DNA from: Liolophura sinensis
Taxonomy: Eukaryota > Mollusca > Polyplacophora > Chitonida > Chitonidae
Reading direction: 5' to 3'
DNA length: 64,000 nucleotides
Assembly: GCF_032854445.1 (NCBI RefSeq)
Contig: NC_088302.1
Location: 20,967,788 to 21,031,787 of the forward strand
The position numbers and the translations under genes were made by a program. Every line of letters starts with the position of its first letter. Position 1 is the stretch's first letter. A model generated the notes under the pieces. The model worked only from the letters and a program-made list of their open reading frames with translations, had not been told where the DNA came from and did not search any database. This document shows positions 63,281 to 64,000 of the stretch, in pieces.

Positions 63281-63354
63281 CAAGGACTACATTTTACAGC
63301 GTAAGCTTATTGTATGTTGCCATGAGTAATTCACCCGTCATGGACTACATATAC
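63281..63354 (+). promoter_or_regulatory. Gene 10 core promoter (class A block)
   Basis: CAAGGACTACATTTTACAGC, GTTGCCATGAGTAAT (63316-63330), then a TATA-like CATATACA (from 63348), about 85-90 bp before the ATG. GTTGCC is the best X-box left half-site in the window. Confidence 0.6.
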
Positions 63355-63437
63355 ATCGGGGAATCCACCAAAAGTCATCACCGATTTTTCTTCCATTCTC
63401 ACCCTCGACTAGAAGGTTCACCCGACCAGCTTACACC

Positions 63438-63494
63438 ATGAGAGAAATCGTCCACCTTCAGGCAGGCCAGTGCGGTAACCAGATCGGTGCTAAG
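63438..63494 (+). CDS. TUBB: Beta-tubulin gene 10, exon 1 only (cut by window end)
   Basis: Exon 1 encodes MREIVHLQAGQCGNQIGAK and ends at a GTGAGG donor, as in genes 2, 8 and 9. No exon 2 (expected to begin [10 protein letters not shown]) occurs before position 64000, so the rest should lie to the right, or this is an orphan exon. The class A promoter and leader are intact, which favours a whole gene. Confidence 0.88.
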
Positions 63495-64000
63495 GTGAGG
63501 ATAGGAAGTACCCCTTATGACGCTTTTGTAAAAACATAACTCCAACGGCATCAGTGACGAATAGTCATCGCACCTGGGAAGCTTACATACTGTGGTCTGA
63601 AATTTTTTTTGCATAGTTAAATGGATTTCCAAGATGCCACTTTAAGCGGCCGTCGGTGCTCTCCATGCAGTCGTCTTGAAAAAAAAAACGCCAGGTATTT
63701 CGGTCGTATTAAGTTTTGGGTATACATGGAAGCACGTACGCTTTTCGTTTCCAATCCGCTTTGATGAAACATCTACAAAACAAAATGGCTCAGGATAACA
63801 AAATTCTTCATTTGTCTCCCATTTGTCCCATGTTTCAGAGTTTCGCGTTTTTTTTAGGGATCTTTCAACTTTGTTGTTGTTGACATGTTGCTTTTAGGGC
63901 CACTTCCCTCATGGATATCGTAGCCCGTCAAATGTTTGCTTATTTAATAGGCAATTGCTTTGGGTTTTAATATTTATTTATTTATTCATTTATTTATTTA
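63495..64000 (+). other. Presumed intron 1 of gene 10
   Basis: No coding signal. The last 30 bases are a TTTA/TTCA-rich run like the reversed tail of SINE family 1, so a minus-strand SINE may begin at the edge. Confidence 0.5.

Overview
This is a eukaryotic nuclear window carrying a tandem array of ten beta-tubulin genes (nine complete, one cut by the right edge) and no other convincing protein-coding gene. Each complete gene has four coding exons of 57, 109, 356 and 819 nt (831 in gene 1) with GT/AG introns after codons 19, 56 (phase 1) and 174. The dense tRNA-derived SINEs ending in an A-rich ATAA/TAAA tail, the compact introns and the tubulin sequence suggest an invertebrate, most likely a lophotrochozoan such as a mollusc. 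The species cannot be named from the sequence alone.

Layout. 1-4173 is non-coding. Gene 1 (+, 4174-8175) is the most distinct copy: a long first intron and a 450-residue product with a different acidic tail. Genes 2-5 (-, 10351-13250, 16904-20556, 25769-28367, 32470-34673) follow, then genes 6-10 (+, 36527-39246, 43753-46607, 50387-53380, 56877-59512, 63438 onward). Genes 1 and 2 converge; genes 5 and 6 are divergent across about 1.85 kb. Flanks and introns define subgroups: 4 with 5, 6 with 7, and 8 with 9. Genes 2, 3, 8, 9 and 10 share a promoter block although 2 and 3 lie on the opposite strand from 8-10. The 3' flank of gene 8 is homologous to those of 6 and 7.

The predicted proteins are nearly identical. 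Visible differences are Ser instead of Ala at residue 124 in genes 1 and 2, Ile at 163 in gene 1, the tails of genes 1 and 8, and a frameshifted, basic tail in gene 6. Introns of different subgroups look unrelated while exons stay very similar, which suggests purifying selection with gene conversion. All products begin MREI, the nascent peptide used in tubulin mRNA autoregulation, and carry an EGEF tail motif associated with axonemal beta-tubulins. Every copy has a TATA-like box about 80-100 bp before the ATG, preceded by a GTTRCY half-site resembling an RFX X-box. Together these suggest a bank of genes meeting high, possibly ciliary or flagellar, tubulin demand.

The spacers and several introns hold at least two tRNA-derived SINE families (many with target-site duplications, two with an empty site in a paralogous flank), a foldback element, a palindrome, a 44-bp minisatellite, a long TA/TG microsatellite and one degraded LINE remnant.
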